A stretch of 64,000 bases of DNA from Antarcticimicrobium sp040365005 (lineage in GTDB: Bacteria > Pseudomonadota > Alphaproteobacteria > Rhodobacterales > Rhodobacteraceae), in the NCBI RefSeq assembly GCF_040365005.1, contig NZ_BAABWV010000001.1, positions 513,072 to 577,071 of the forward strand, read 5' to 3'. A program made the translations under genes and the position numbers. Position 1 is the stretch's first letter, and each line of letters opens with the position of its first letter. Shown here one piece after another: positions 42,167 through 50,831 of this stretch. A model generated the notes under the pieces. That model did not search any database and was not told where the DNA came from. It saw nothing but the letters and a program-made list of their open reading frames with translations.

Positions 42167-44095
42167 ATGCAATTTTATCTGGACGGATTTCGCGGCGGCG
42201 ATCCCGATATCAAGACCGCCGCACCGGGTCGGCGGGACCGCGGACCGCATGCGCCGCTGCCGGAACAGGTCGACGTGCTGATCGCCGGCTGCGGCCCTGC
42301 CGGCCTCTGCCTTGGCGCGCAACTGTCCCGGTTCCCCGACATCGACACCATGATCGTCGACCCCAAGCCCGGCCCGATCGAGAAGGGCCAGGCCGACGGC
42401 GTCAACACCCGCACGATGGAGATGTTCCAGGCCTTCGGTTTTGCCGAGACGGTCAAGCGCGAGGCCTATTGGGTCAACCAGGCTGCCTTCTGGGCCGCCG
42501 ACCCCGAGAACCCCGCGCAGATCCGCAGGATCGGCCGGGTGCAGGACGTCGCCGACGATTCCTCCGAAATGCCGCACACGCTGCTCAACCAGGCGCGGGT
42601 GCATGAGCTGTTCCTCGACGTGATGCGGAATTCGCCCACGCGACTGGAACCGGATTATTCCTGGGCGGTCAGGGACGTCACCATAGACACCGGCACCGAG
42701 GACCACCCGGTGACCGTGACGCTGGAAAACACCGGCGTGAACGCGGGCGAGACCGCCACCGTGCGGGCCAATTACGTGGTGGGCTGCGACGGCGCGCGCT
42801 CCAAGGTGCGCAAATCCATCGGCGGCGAGCTTCACGGCGACGCGGCGCACCAGGCTTGGGGCGTGATGGACATCCTCGCCAACACCGATTTCCCCGACGT
42901 GCGCCAGAAATGCCTGATCGCCTCGGCGACCGAGGGCAACATCCTGCTGTTGCCGCGCGAGGGCGGCTACCTGTTCCGCCTCTACGTGGAACTGGACAAG
43001 CTGAACCCCGACGAGCGGGTCAGCAGCCGCAATTTCACCGCCGCCGACATGATCGCCTCGGCCAACCGGATCCTGGCCCCCTATACCATCGACGTTAAAG
43101 AGGTGGTCTGGTGGTCGATCTATGAAATCGGCCACCGGATGACCGACCGCTTCGACGATGTGCCCGAGGGCGCGGCGGACCGGCGCAATCCGCGCGTCTT
43201 TACCGCCGGCGACGCCTGCCACACCCACAGCCCCAAGGCCGGGCAAGGCATGAACGTGTCGATGCAGGATACCTTCAACCTGGGCTGGAAACTGGCCCAT
43301 GTTCTTCAGCATCGCGCCGATCCGGCCCTGTTGCACAGCTATTCCGCCGAACGCTGGGCCGAGGCCAAGCGGCTGGTCGATACCGATCACCAATGGGCGC
43401 GGATCATGTCCGCCCCGCCGGGAGAGTCCGAACTGGACGGCACCGACATGCCGCGGTTTCAAAAACAGTTCATCGAGAACCTGGAGTTCACCGGCGGACT
43501 GGCGGTGCAATACGCGCCCTCTGCCCTGATCGGGCCAGACACCCACCAGGCGCTTGCCACCGGGCTGGAAATCGGGCGCCGGTTTCATTCGGCCCCGGTG
43601 GTGCGGGTGGCGGACGCGATGCGGATGCAGCTCGGGCATGTGGCCGAGGCCGACGGGCGCTGGCGAATCTATGCCTTTGCCGGCAAGCAGGACACATCGG
43701 CCCCCGGCTCGGCGATCCACCGGCTGGCCGATTGGCTGGAACGCGATCCGGCCTCACCGGTGGTCAAGCACACCCGCGCGGGCGAGGATATCGACGCGGT
43801 GATCGACCTGCGGGCGGTGTTCCAGCAGACCTTCGAGGCGCTCGCCTATGAGGATTTGCCGTCGCTGCTGAAACCGACCAAGGGCAAGCTGGGCCTGCAA
43901 GACCACGAGAAGGCCTTTTGCACCGATCACAAGGGCGCCGGCGACATCTTTGACATGCGCGGGATCGACCGCGACCGGGGCTGCATGGTGGTGGTCCGCC
44001 CCGACCAGTACATCGCCCATGTCCTGCCGCTGGACGGGGTCGAGGCGCTGTCGACCTTCTTCGCCGGGATCCTGCGCCCCGCCAGCGCCGGGTGA
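42167..44095 (+). CDS. FAD-dependent aromatic monooxygenase (phenol 2-/3-hydroxybenzoate 4-monooxygenase type)
   Basis: 642 residues. FAD fold 'VDVLIAGCGPAGLCLGAQL' (GxGxxG), the DG motif 'VVGCDGARSKVRKSIGGE', and the GD motif 'FTAGDACHTHSPKAGQGMNV', followed by 'NLGWKLAHVL'. The long C-terminal part (after about 430) has the thioredoxin-like domain of the PheA/MobA subgroup, ending 'VVVRPDQYIAHVLPLDGVEA'. Hydroxylates a phenolic ring using NAD(P)H and O2. A ribosome site GAGGGAGGAA precedes the ATG. No ring-cleavage genes are adjacent; the hydrolase upstream is a possible partner. Confidence 0.87.
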   Translation: MQFYLDGFRGGDPDIKTAAPGRRDRGPHAPLPEQVDVLIAGCGPAGLCLGAQLSRFPDIDTMIVDPKPGPIEKGQADGVNTRTMEMFQAFGFAETVKREAYWVNQAAFWAADPENPAQIRRIGRVQDVADDSSEMPHTLLNQARVHELFLDVMRNSPTRLEPDYSWAVRDVTIDTGTEDHPVTVTLENTGVNAGETATVRANYVVGCDGARSKVRKSIGGELHGDAAHQAWGVMDILANTDFPDVRQKCLIASATEGNILLLPREGGYLFRLYVELDKLNPDERVSSRNFTAADMIASANRILAPYTIDVKEVVWWSIYEIGHRMTDRFDDVPEGAADRRNPRVFTAGDACHTHSPKAGQGMNVSMQDTFNLGWKLAHVLQHRADPALLHSYSAERWAEAKRLVDTDHQWARIMSAPPGESELDGTDMPRFQKQFIENLEFTGGLAVQYAPSALIGPDTHQALATGLEIGRRFHSAPVVRVADAMRMQLGHVAEADGRWRIYAFAGKQDTSAPGSAIHRLADWLERDPASPVVKHTRAGEDIDAVIDLRAVFQQTFEALAYEDLPSLLKPTKGKLGLQDHEKAFCTDHKGAGDIFDMRGIDRDRGCMVVVRPDQYIAHVLPLDGVEALSTFFAGILRPASAG

Positions 44096-44114
44096 TCGCC
44101 CGGCCTGCGCCGCC

Positions 44115-47100
44115 TCACCCCGCGGCGTGCAGCGCGATATAGCCTTCGAGCGCGTCGATATTGGCCGCCACCGTCGCGCTGTTCAGCCGGGCCAGGGTGG
44201 CGAAACTGGCCCCGATCTGCGCCATGCCTTCATGCGGAGCGACCGAGGATGCGGCGCTGAGCGGGGCATAGGCGGAGAACGCCGTGTCGGCCCGCTGCAG
44301 CAGCTCATAGGCCTCGCGGTTGGCGCTGAGCAGGTCCGCGAACAGCGCCGGGAACGGGGTGTCCGGCGCCGCCACGGTCAGCTTCTCATAGTTGGACCGG
44401 GCCAGCTCGATGGCCGACTTGTCCTGCCAGCTGTCCAGCTTGCCCAGTTCCGTCAGCAACCGGTCGAGCCCCGGGGTCTTGGTGCTTTCCGGCGCCAGCA
44501 GCGGCTCGGCGCTGCGCGCGGCGGCCCCCTTGAACGTCATCCATGACGTGAGGGTCAGTTCGGGCCGTCCCGGGTGCCATTTGCTGTCCTTGGTGTTGAC
44601 GACCCGGAGCACGGTGGGATCGTCGGTCAACTCGGTCTCGAGATAGGTGATCAGCTTGACGCAGATGTCCTTGTCGTTCTGCAGCGCCGCCACCGTCAGC
44701 CCGCTCGCGCGCATCGCCTGCTGCGCCGAGGGGTCGCCCATGATCGAGGCGCCATAGGCGATACAGCATTTGGCCAGTGTCGAGTTCAGCCGCAACGCCT
44801 TGCGCGCCCGCTTGCGGTTGCCGGGATTGTCGCGGGCGTCCTTGTAGGCGCTCCAGCCCACCGAGATCGCCCGCTCGCCGTGCATCTTGTAGCCGAATTC
44901 GACCACAGCGTCGGCCATCGAGAGCGAGGCCGACACGATCGACGACGCGCCGGTCGGGTCCATCACCTGCGCCACCGCCGCGCCCGCCTGCGCCGTGTGC
45001 AGCACCAGCGACACCTTGGCGTGATCAAGGTGGATCCTGGAGTTCTTCAGGGTGTTCTGAACCGCCGCCGCGACCCCGCTCTGCGCCGCAAAGGCCACCT
45101 CCATCGAGTCCACCCAGGCGTTGTGGGTATCGACGCATTTCTTGAGGACATAGATGTCCTTGGCGACCTTCTGCGCCGCCACCACCGCCCCGGTGCCGGG
45201 CACCAGCGCCGCCAGCACCCCCGCCCCGGTCGCGGTCAACCCGTTGATCAGGGCGACCTTTTGCCGAAGTGCGGCGGTATTGGCCATGGCACGGTCGATG
45301 GCCTGCTGCGCCTGCACGATCTCCTCGGCGGTGCGCTGGGTGATGTCGCCATCGGGATGGGCCTGGGAATACAGCTCCTCGAAACCGACCAACTCCTGGT
45401 CCGCCTCCTTCATCATCTCTTCGATCGCCTCGGGGGTGAAGGCCTCGGCCAGCTCGCGCTCGGCCTGCTGGCGCGCGTTGTCCTCGGCCTGCTGCTCGAT
45501 CTGCTGCGCCAGTTCCTCGGCCGAGGTGCCCGCCAGCGGATCGCTTGCGCTGGCCTTCAACCCGGCCAGCGCCGGCTTGTCCATCTGGTCCAGCGCGCTG
45601 GTGATCGCCGCCATCGAGACGGCCGAGCCGGCATCCTGCCCCGCCTCCTGCCCGGCGCCGGTGCCCTCGTGGAACAAGGCCTCGCCGCTGTCCATATCCA
45701 TGATCTCGCGCGACGCGGCATCCTCGCGCACCCCGTCATAGATCGCCTCGGAGCTGGCCCCGAAGGCCGCCGCGATCGCGGCGCCGCCCAGCAACATGGC
45801 AAGCTCGGCCTTGTTGCCGGTCTTGATCGCCTGCAGCACCGCCGGCCCCTTGCCGACCTGAGTGATCGCCAGCTTCAGCGCGCTTGCGACCTGCGACAGC
45901 GCGGCGGCCTGGTCCTTGAGCTTCTGCTTCTCGGTGCTGTCCTCCGTGCTGCCGGCCTCGTCGGTGACCCTTCCCGCCACCGAGGTGATCGAGGAGGCCA
46001 CCGTCTCGGCCAGGTTGCCGATCAGCTTGTCGATCAGCTTAGCGCGCTTGATGTCGTCGGGTTCCTTGACCGCGAGGATCAGCGTCGGCACCATCTTGAC
46101 CCCCGCGAAGGAGGCGGTGATCGCCGCTGACACGCAGGTGATCATGCCGCTCGAGGCGCCGTTGCCGCGCATCGCGGTATCCACCGTCTTGCCGGCAAGG
46201 GTCTGGGTGATCGACAGCGCCCCCTCGATGGTGTTGCACCATTTGACCAGCGGATCGGGCTCTTTCGATGCCACGTGATCCACCACCAGCTCGGTGCCGC
46301 TCAACCCGCCCAGCAGGATCGCGGTGGCGTTCTGGGCGTATTTTGTTTCGTTCTGCATCTGCGTGACCTGGTCGGTCAGCGTCTTGCTCTGGGTCTTGAT
46401 CGCGTCGCGCCGCTCGTTGATCTCGGTAATCCGGTCCTGCGACGGCGGCGGCGTGCCGTCCAGCTCGGTCTTGAGGTCGGCGTCTTCCTTCTTGAGGGAC
46501 TTGATGTCGCTGTTCTTGTCCGCGACCGTGGTGGCGTTCGAGATGGTGATCGAATTCGAAACGATGGCGCCGGTCACCGTCACCACCTCCTTGGCGATGC
46601 GCATCCCGGTCTTGAACTTGTCCATTCCCTTGGAATGGGTCTCGGAATAGGCCGCCAGCTTGTCGCCGTAAAAATCCATCGCGCCCTGAAAGGCGATCGC
46701 CTGTTCCGAGCATTTGTCGGGGATCATGTTCTCGGGGATCAGCCCCTCGCGCATCAGAGGCGTCCAAAGCTCCTTTCGGATATCCTCGTCCGAGAACAGC
46801 CGCTCGCCGTTGTCGTCCAGCTGGTTTTCCATGTGCGCCTGCAACGCGAGGATCCGCTGGTGCGCCTGCAGGATCGCGGCGGCCTTCTCGGGCGGGATCT
46901 CCATCGTGCTCTGGCCAATATCCTCACGGGTATCGACCTCCAGGTCCATCCGCATGGCCCATTTGCCCAGCCCGGACTCGGCCAGTTCATCGTCGGTGGC
47001 CCGCCACGGGATATTGTCGGTGCCCACCTCCTGTCCGGTCAGCGACAGCCATAGCGATTTCACCGCGCCGGGGTCCTCCCTGTTCTCGATGACAAGGCCC

Positions 47101-47267
47101 ATGGCACGGTCGATCTCGTCATGGGTGGCGGCCAGGCTGGCGCCGAGTTGGTCCTCGAGGAACGCCTTTTTCTGCGCGGCGCGCTGTTCGGCGGCGGCCA
47201 TTTCCACGGCCAGGTCACGCTTGGCGACAAAACCGATCCAGGTGATTTCTGCGTCACTCAGGGGCAT
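44115..47267 (-). CDS. Uncharacterised 1050-residue protein with multiple hydrophobic Gly/Ala segments
   Basis: Not recognised. Predicted mostly helical. Residues 1-225 are charged and helical ('MAAAEQRAAQKKAFLEDQL' near 23-41). Hydrophobic, small-residue-rich stretches occur at about 228-245 ('VTVTGAIVSNSITISNA'), 374-400 ('GMITCVSAAITASFAGVKMV'), 488-505 ('MLLGGAAIAAAFGA'), 671-700 ('NGLTATGAGVLAALVPGTGA') and 752-790. Coiled-coil-like linkers lie at 250-310 and 580-625 (Gln/Glu/Ala-rich). A basic, better-conserved-looking block 'RKRARKALRLNSTLAKCCIA' is at 818-837. No signal peptide. The distribution recalls proteins that insert hairpins into membranes, but that is inference. Third gene of a three-gene operon, 12 bp after the previous stop with GGAG before the ATG. 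Confidence 0.7.
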   Translation of the reverse strand: MPLSDAEITWIGFVAKRDLAVEMAAAEQRAAQKKAFLEDQLGASLAATHDEIDRAMGLVIENREDPGAVKSLWLSLTGQEVGTDNIPWRATDDELAESGLGKWAMRMDLEVDTREDIGQSTMEIPPEKAAAILQAHQRILALQAHMENQLDDNGERLFSDEDIRKELWTPLMREGLIPENMIPDKCSEQAIAFQGAMDFYGDKLAAYSETHSKGMDKFKTGMRIAKEVVTVTGAIVSNSITISNATTVADKNSDIKSLKKEDADLKTELDGTPPPSQDRITEINERRDAIKTQSKTLTDQVTQMQNETKYAQNATAILLGGLSGTELVVDHVASKEPDPLVKWCNTIEGALSITQTLAGKTVDTAMRGNGASSGMITCVSAAITASFAGVKMVPTLILAVKEPDDIKRAKLIDKLIGNLAETVASSITSVAGRVTDEAGSTEDSTEKQKLKDQAAALSQVASALKLAITQVGKGPAVLQAIKTGNKAELAMLLGGAAIAAAFGASSEAIYDGVREDAASREIMDMDSGEALFHEGTGAGQEAGQDAGSAVSMAAITSALDQMDKPALAGLKASASDPLAGTSAEELAQQIEQQAEDNARQQAERELAEAFTPEAIEEMMKEADQELVGFEELYSQAHPDGDITQRTAEEIVQAQQAIDRAMANTAALRQKVALINGLTATGAGVLAALVPGTGAVVAAQKVAKDIYVLKKCVDTHNAWVDSMEVAFAAQSGVAAAVQNTLKNSRIHLDHAKVSLVLHTAQAGAAVAQVMDPTGASSIVSASLSMADAVVEFGYKMHGERAISVGWSAYKDARDNPGNRKRARKALRLNSTLAKCCIAYGASIMGDPSAQQAMRASGLTVAALQNDKDICVKLITYLETELTDDPTVLRVVNTKDSKWHPGRPELTLTSWMTFKGAAARSAEPLLAPESTKTPGLDRLLTELGKLDSWQDKSAIELARSNYEKLTVAAPDTPFPALFADLLSANREAYELLQRADTAFSAYAPLSAASSVAPHEGMAQIGASFATLARLNSATVAANIDALEGYIALHAAG

Positions 47268-47279
47268 CTGTTCACTCTC

Positions 47280-50200
47280 CTACCGACCCGGATTCAGGGA
47301 TTTGAGCACCTGCGTCTCAAGCGCCAGAAGCGTGGCGCGGAATTGCGGCCAACTGCCCCCGTGATCGAACGGGTTGTCGCGGTAGACCTCCAGCGCGGGA
47401 TCGTCCTCGATCCGGTTCGCGATCCTGCGGATCTCGGACAGCACCGTTTCGCGCAAGGTTGCCATGTCCGCTTTTTTCTTGACCGGGTCCCGCTCGGCGA
47501 GGGTCGTGTCGATCTCCCCCTGCAGGCCGGGCGGAAAGGCGATGACGTTGGACAGCCCCGCCACCTCGCCCAGGATGTTCCGGACCTTGGTCATCGCCGC
47601 GTCAAGATCGGCGTCGCCGGATTGGTCCTCGCTTTGCGCCGCGAGGGTGCTCATGACCCTGCCCGCCGCCACCGCGGCCTCTCCGACCTTGCCCATGTTC
47701 GTCTTCAGCGCGGCTTCGAACCCGTCGAGATCGACGATTTCGCCCCCGGTCCGAACCGGGGTCAGATTACCGAGGTCCGAGGCAAGCTCCTTCGCGTTGG
47801 AGATGACCGGTTCAAAAGCGGAAATCGCCGCCTCGGCGTCACCCTTGCCCTTGTTCCAGGCCTTGTCCGCGCTCTTGTACTGCGCCTCCAGGCTGTCAAA
47901 GACCGCCTTGTACTCCACCTTGCTGGCCAGCCGCGTCGCCTCGTCCAGCGCGGTTTTCGCCGCCGCCAGCTCGGTCTTGGCGCTCTCGCGCAGCTCCCCG
48001 GCCCTGGTCTTCGCCGCCTCCTTGTCCTCGCAGGCCTTGGCCGCCCCCTTGGTCAGGGCCGCGATCTGGCGAAGATAGGCCATCGGATCGTCCGAGGGCC
48101 TGACCTGGACCCGGGCCAGCTCGGCATCGACCAGGCCGTCCAGCGTGGCGGTATCCTGCTCGGCCTTCAGCACGCCCTGTTCGGACTTGGTCTCAAGCGT
48201 CTTGCGCACCTCGCCCAGAGACTTGCGCAAGACACCCTGAACCCCGGTGCCGTGCTGGCCCAACTCCTTGATCTTGTCCAGCGCGGCGGTGATCTCCTCC
48301 TGCAACCGCTGCACCTCGGTCATTTCCGCGATGCTCAGCGGCCCGGTGCTGACCGCCGCCGGGCCGTTCCTGATCAGATCGGCCAGCACCTTTCCAAGGG
48401 TCGCATCATCGCCCTTGGGCTTGGCCGAGAGCTTGTTCTCGATGCCGTCCAGCGTGCCCTTGACGTCTTTGTACTTTTCCTTGAGTGGCCCCGTCGCCGT
48501 GACCAGCGCCTCGGCCTCCGACAGCAACTGCTCGGCCTCGGTCGCGGCATCGCCGGGCAGCATCGCACCGGCATAGCTTGACGCGAACTTGTCCTTGCGC
48601 GCGGTCAGCGGCTCGGCCCCGTTCATCCGCCATTCCTTGAGCTTCTTGTCAGCCATCTTCCTGTCAAAGGCCAACAGCGCATCGGTGACTCGCTTGTAAT
48701 CCGCGCCGCCCCCGGCAATGGCCGCACGCATCTCTTCCGCCTTCTGCGCGGCAGCGGCGATGGCCTCGGCGCTGCCCGCAACCTCCGACCCGGCCATCTG
48801 GTCCAGCATCTGCATCTGCTGGCGCAGCGCGTCGATTGCCTCGCGCGGGATGTGCTTGTCCTCGCGGCGTTGCACGGTGTCGTCGTCGCGCAGCTTGATG
48901 CGATGGTATTCCTTGCTGCCGTCGTCCTGCACCACCACCAACAGATCGTTGGGGTGCACACCGGCGATATCGCCCTCTGCAATCGGCTCGGTACGATAAA
49001 GCGACAACAGCGACCCGGCGAGTTTCGACGCGGTTTGCGCCGCCTCTTGCTTTGCGTCCTCATCCTCGGGCGTGAGCTGCGCCGTTTCGCGCAGCGCCAG
49101 CGCAAGATCACGCTCCATCGCGTCGATCTCTGCCAGAATCGCCCGGTAATCCGGAGCCGCCTCGGCCTTGGCCGCCCCCGCGTCGTCCTTCAGATCCTTC
49201 AGCCAGTCACGGAACGGGGCGTCATCCCCGCCCATGCCCCACAGCCGTTCGATCGAGGCCGCCAACTGCTTGACCGCGCGCGTCACCCGCATGGACAGGT
49301 CCGGGCCATTCTCCGTCGGGTCGGGCAAGGCGAAACTGCGCGCCGCGATGAAATCCTGCCACAGCGATTGCACGTCCCGGTGCAGCGCGCGGGCCTCGGC
49401 GTGCTTGTCCTTGTCGCACAGGCCCTCTGCAAGGGTGAGCATCCGCAGCAGGGAGTCCCTTTGCGCGATGGAGATCTCGGTCACGTCGGTCTCGTCGGGA
49501 TACAGCTTGGCATCCACCACGATCTTGGAGGCGCTGCGTGTTACCGCCGTCTTCAGATAGACGATATTGGCAAGGATCACCTCCTGTTCGGTGCGGATCT
49601 CCTTGCGGCTCATCGCGTTGTCGGGATCAAGCGGCGCGATCGGCCTGGCCCCCTCGGGGCGTTGCGAGGCCCATTCGGTCAGCGTGGCGTCAAGATCGTC
49701 TGCATCCGGGTCGATCTCGGCCAGCCGATCCTCGGCCGCCGCCTGCAACGACACCGCCCCGAGCATCCTTTCCACCCGCTGCGCGGCACTGGCACGATAG
49801 GCATCCATCTGGCGCGCCCGGTCATCCAGCGCGTCGCGGCGGTCGGTTTCCTCGGCGATCTGCGCCAGCAGCGCCCGCTTTTCCTGGAACCCCTCGGCGG
49901 CCTCGGCCTCTTGTCGCAGCCCGTCGATCTTGTCGTCGATCTTGTCCAGCGCACTGTCCAGCCGTTCGGCATCCGCCTTCAGCCGGTCGGTGCGGGCCAA
50001 TTCGCGCGCCGCCACCTCGTCGCCACCCTGGCTCATGTCCTCAAGCGTCGCGGTCGCCCCCGAGGCCACCGCCCCGGACAGGCTGGCATGAACCGGTTTC
50101 AGCGCCAATTCCAGGTCCATGACGGCGATGCGGGCCTGCTTTTCCAGGTCGGCCCCCTCTCCTGCCGCGACGAACCGGTCGCGCAACCGCGTGATCGCGA

Positions 50201-50801
50201 TGCGGGCGGCGTCGCACAGCCGGCTATGCTCGCCCAGGGCGGTGGCGCGCTGCATCTCGGCGTCGTCATCTTCCAGCCGTTTCGACGTGATCGAGGGGCT
50301 GAGGGTCGGATTGTCCCGAAACGACGCGATCCCCTCGACCTGCGCCAGCGACCTGTCGAACAATTCGGTCGGCGCCGGTGGCACCAGCGCCGCGATGGCC
50401 GCGTCGATCTCACCGGCCAGCGCATCGACCAGGCGCCCAAGGGTGCGCATGTCCGCGACACCCTGGGTGAAGATTGGCGCGTCTTCGGGCGCGGCACGGA
50501 CCTGGGTCACGATGTCCAGATGACGCCGCCTGAGCGCGGCGACCTTCTCAGCTTGCGCAGGCACCTGCGACAGGTCGTGGCGGATCTCGATCTCCTCGAT
50601 CTTCTCCATCGCCGCATCGCGCGCCACCAACCACTCGGAGAAATCGCTCTTGAGCGTTTCGATTGCCGCGGCAATCTCCCGGTTGTTGTTCTGGCGGGTC
50701 TTCTTCCGGCGAAACAGGCTACGTTTCTGGATCAGCGCCTCCAGCGGGCCAAGGTACCGCCCCAGGAACCGCATTTGCGCATCTGAAAAGTCAAAGGGCA
50801 C
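47280..50801 (-). CDS. Uncharacterised 1173-residue coiled-coil protein
   Basis: Not recognised. Almost entirely polar helix with long heptad-like stretches (about 40-100, 265-360, 550-600, 650-700, 790-1050). No signal peptide or membrane helix. One segment looks different: about 603-655 ('IAGVHPNDLLVVVQDDGSKE' then 'YHRIKLRDDDTVQRREDKH') has beta-type alternation and may be a small globular insert. The C-terminus 'DPALEVYRDNPFDHGGSWPQ' contains an Asn-Pro-Phe turn before a last helix. Start is GTG at 50801 behind AAGGAAGAG. Middle gene of the operon, 30 bp after the first. The length and architecture suggest a scaffold or filament-like partner of the flanking proteins. Confidence 0.7.
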   Translation of the reverse strand: MPFDFSDAQMRFLGRYLGPLEALIQKRSLFRRKKTRQNNNREIAAAIETLKSDFSEWLVARDAAMEKIEEIEIRHDLSQVPAQAEKVAALRRRHLDIVTQVRAAPEDAPIFTQGVADMRTLGRLVDALAGEIDAAIAALVPPAPTELFDRSLAQVEGIASFRDNPTLSPSITSKRLEDDDAEMQRATALGEHSRLCDAARIAITRLRDRFVAAGEGADLEKQARIAVMDLELALKPVHASLSGAVASGATATLEDMSQGGDEVAARELARTDRLKADAERLDSALDKIDDKIDGLRQEAEAAEGFQEKRALLAQIAEETDRRDALDDRARQMDAYRASAAQRVERMLGAVSLQAAAEDRLAEIDPDADDLDATLTEWASQRPEGARPIAPLDPDNAMSRKEIRTEQEVILANIVYLKTAVTRSASKIVVDAKLYPDETDVTEISIAQRDSLLRMLTLAEGLCDKDKHAEARALHRDVQSLWQDFIAARSFALPDPTENGPDLSMRVTRAVKQLAASIERLWGMGGDDAPFRDWLKDLKDDAGAAKAEAAPDYRAILAEIDAMERDLALALRETAQLTPEDEDAKQEAAQTASKLAGSLLSLYRTEPIAEGDIAGVHPNDLLVVVQDDGSKEYHRIKLRDDDTVQRREDKHIPREAIDALRQQMQMLDQMAGSEVAGSAEAIAAAAQKAEEMRAAIAGGGADYKRVTDALLAFDRKMADKKLKEWRMNGAEPLTARKDKFASSYAGAMLPGDAATEAEQLLSEAEALVTATGPLKEKYKDVKGTLDGIENKLSAKPKGDDATLGKVLADLIRNGPAAVSTGPLSIAEMTEVQRLQEEITAALDKIKELGQHGTGVQGVLRKSLGEVRKTLETKSEQGVLKAEQDTATLDGLVDAELARVQVRPSDDPMAYLRQIAALTKGAAKACEDKEAAKTRAGELRESAKTELAAAKTALDEATRLASKVEYKAVFDSLEAQYKSADKAWNKGKGDAEAAISAFEPVISNAKELASDLGNLTPVRTGGEIVDLDGFEAALKTNMGKVGEAAVAAGRVMSTLAAQSEDQSGDADLDAAMTKVRNILGEVAGLSNVIAFPPGLQGEIDTTLAERDPVKKKADMATLRETVLSEIRRIANRIEDDPALEVYRDNPFDHGGSWPQFRATLLALETQVLKSLNPGR

Positions 50802-50831
50802 GGATCTCTTCCTTTTTCGATCTCACGGCGC

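Noticed and set aside
41749..42168. 139-codon minus-strand frame in the AT-rich gap
   Set aside because: Mixed low-complexity translation spanning the composition break, with no ribosome site or family resemblance.
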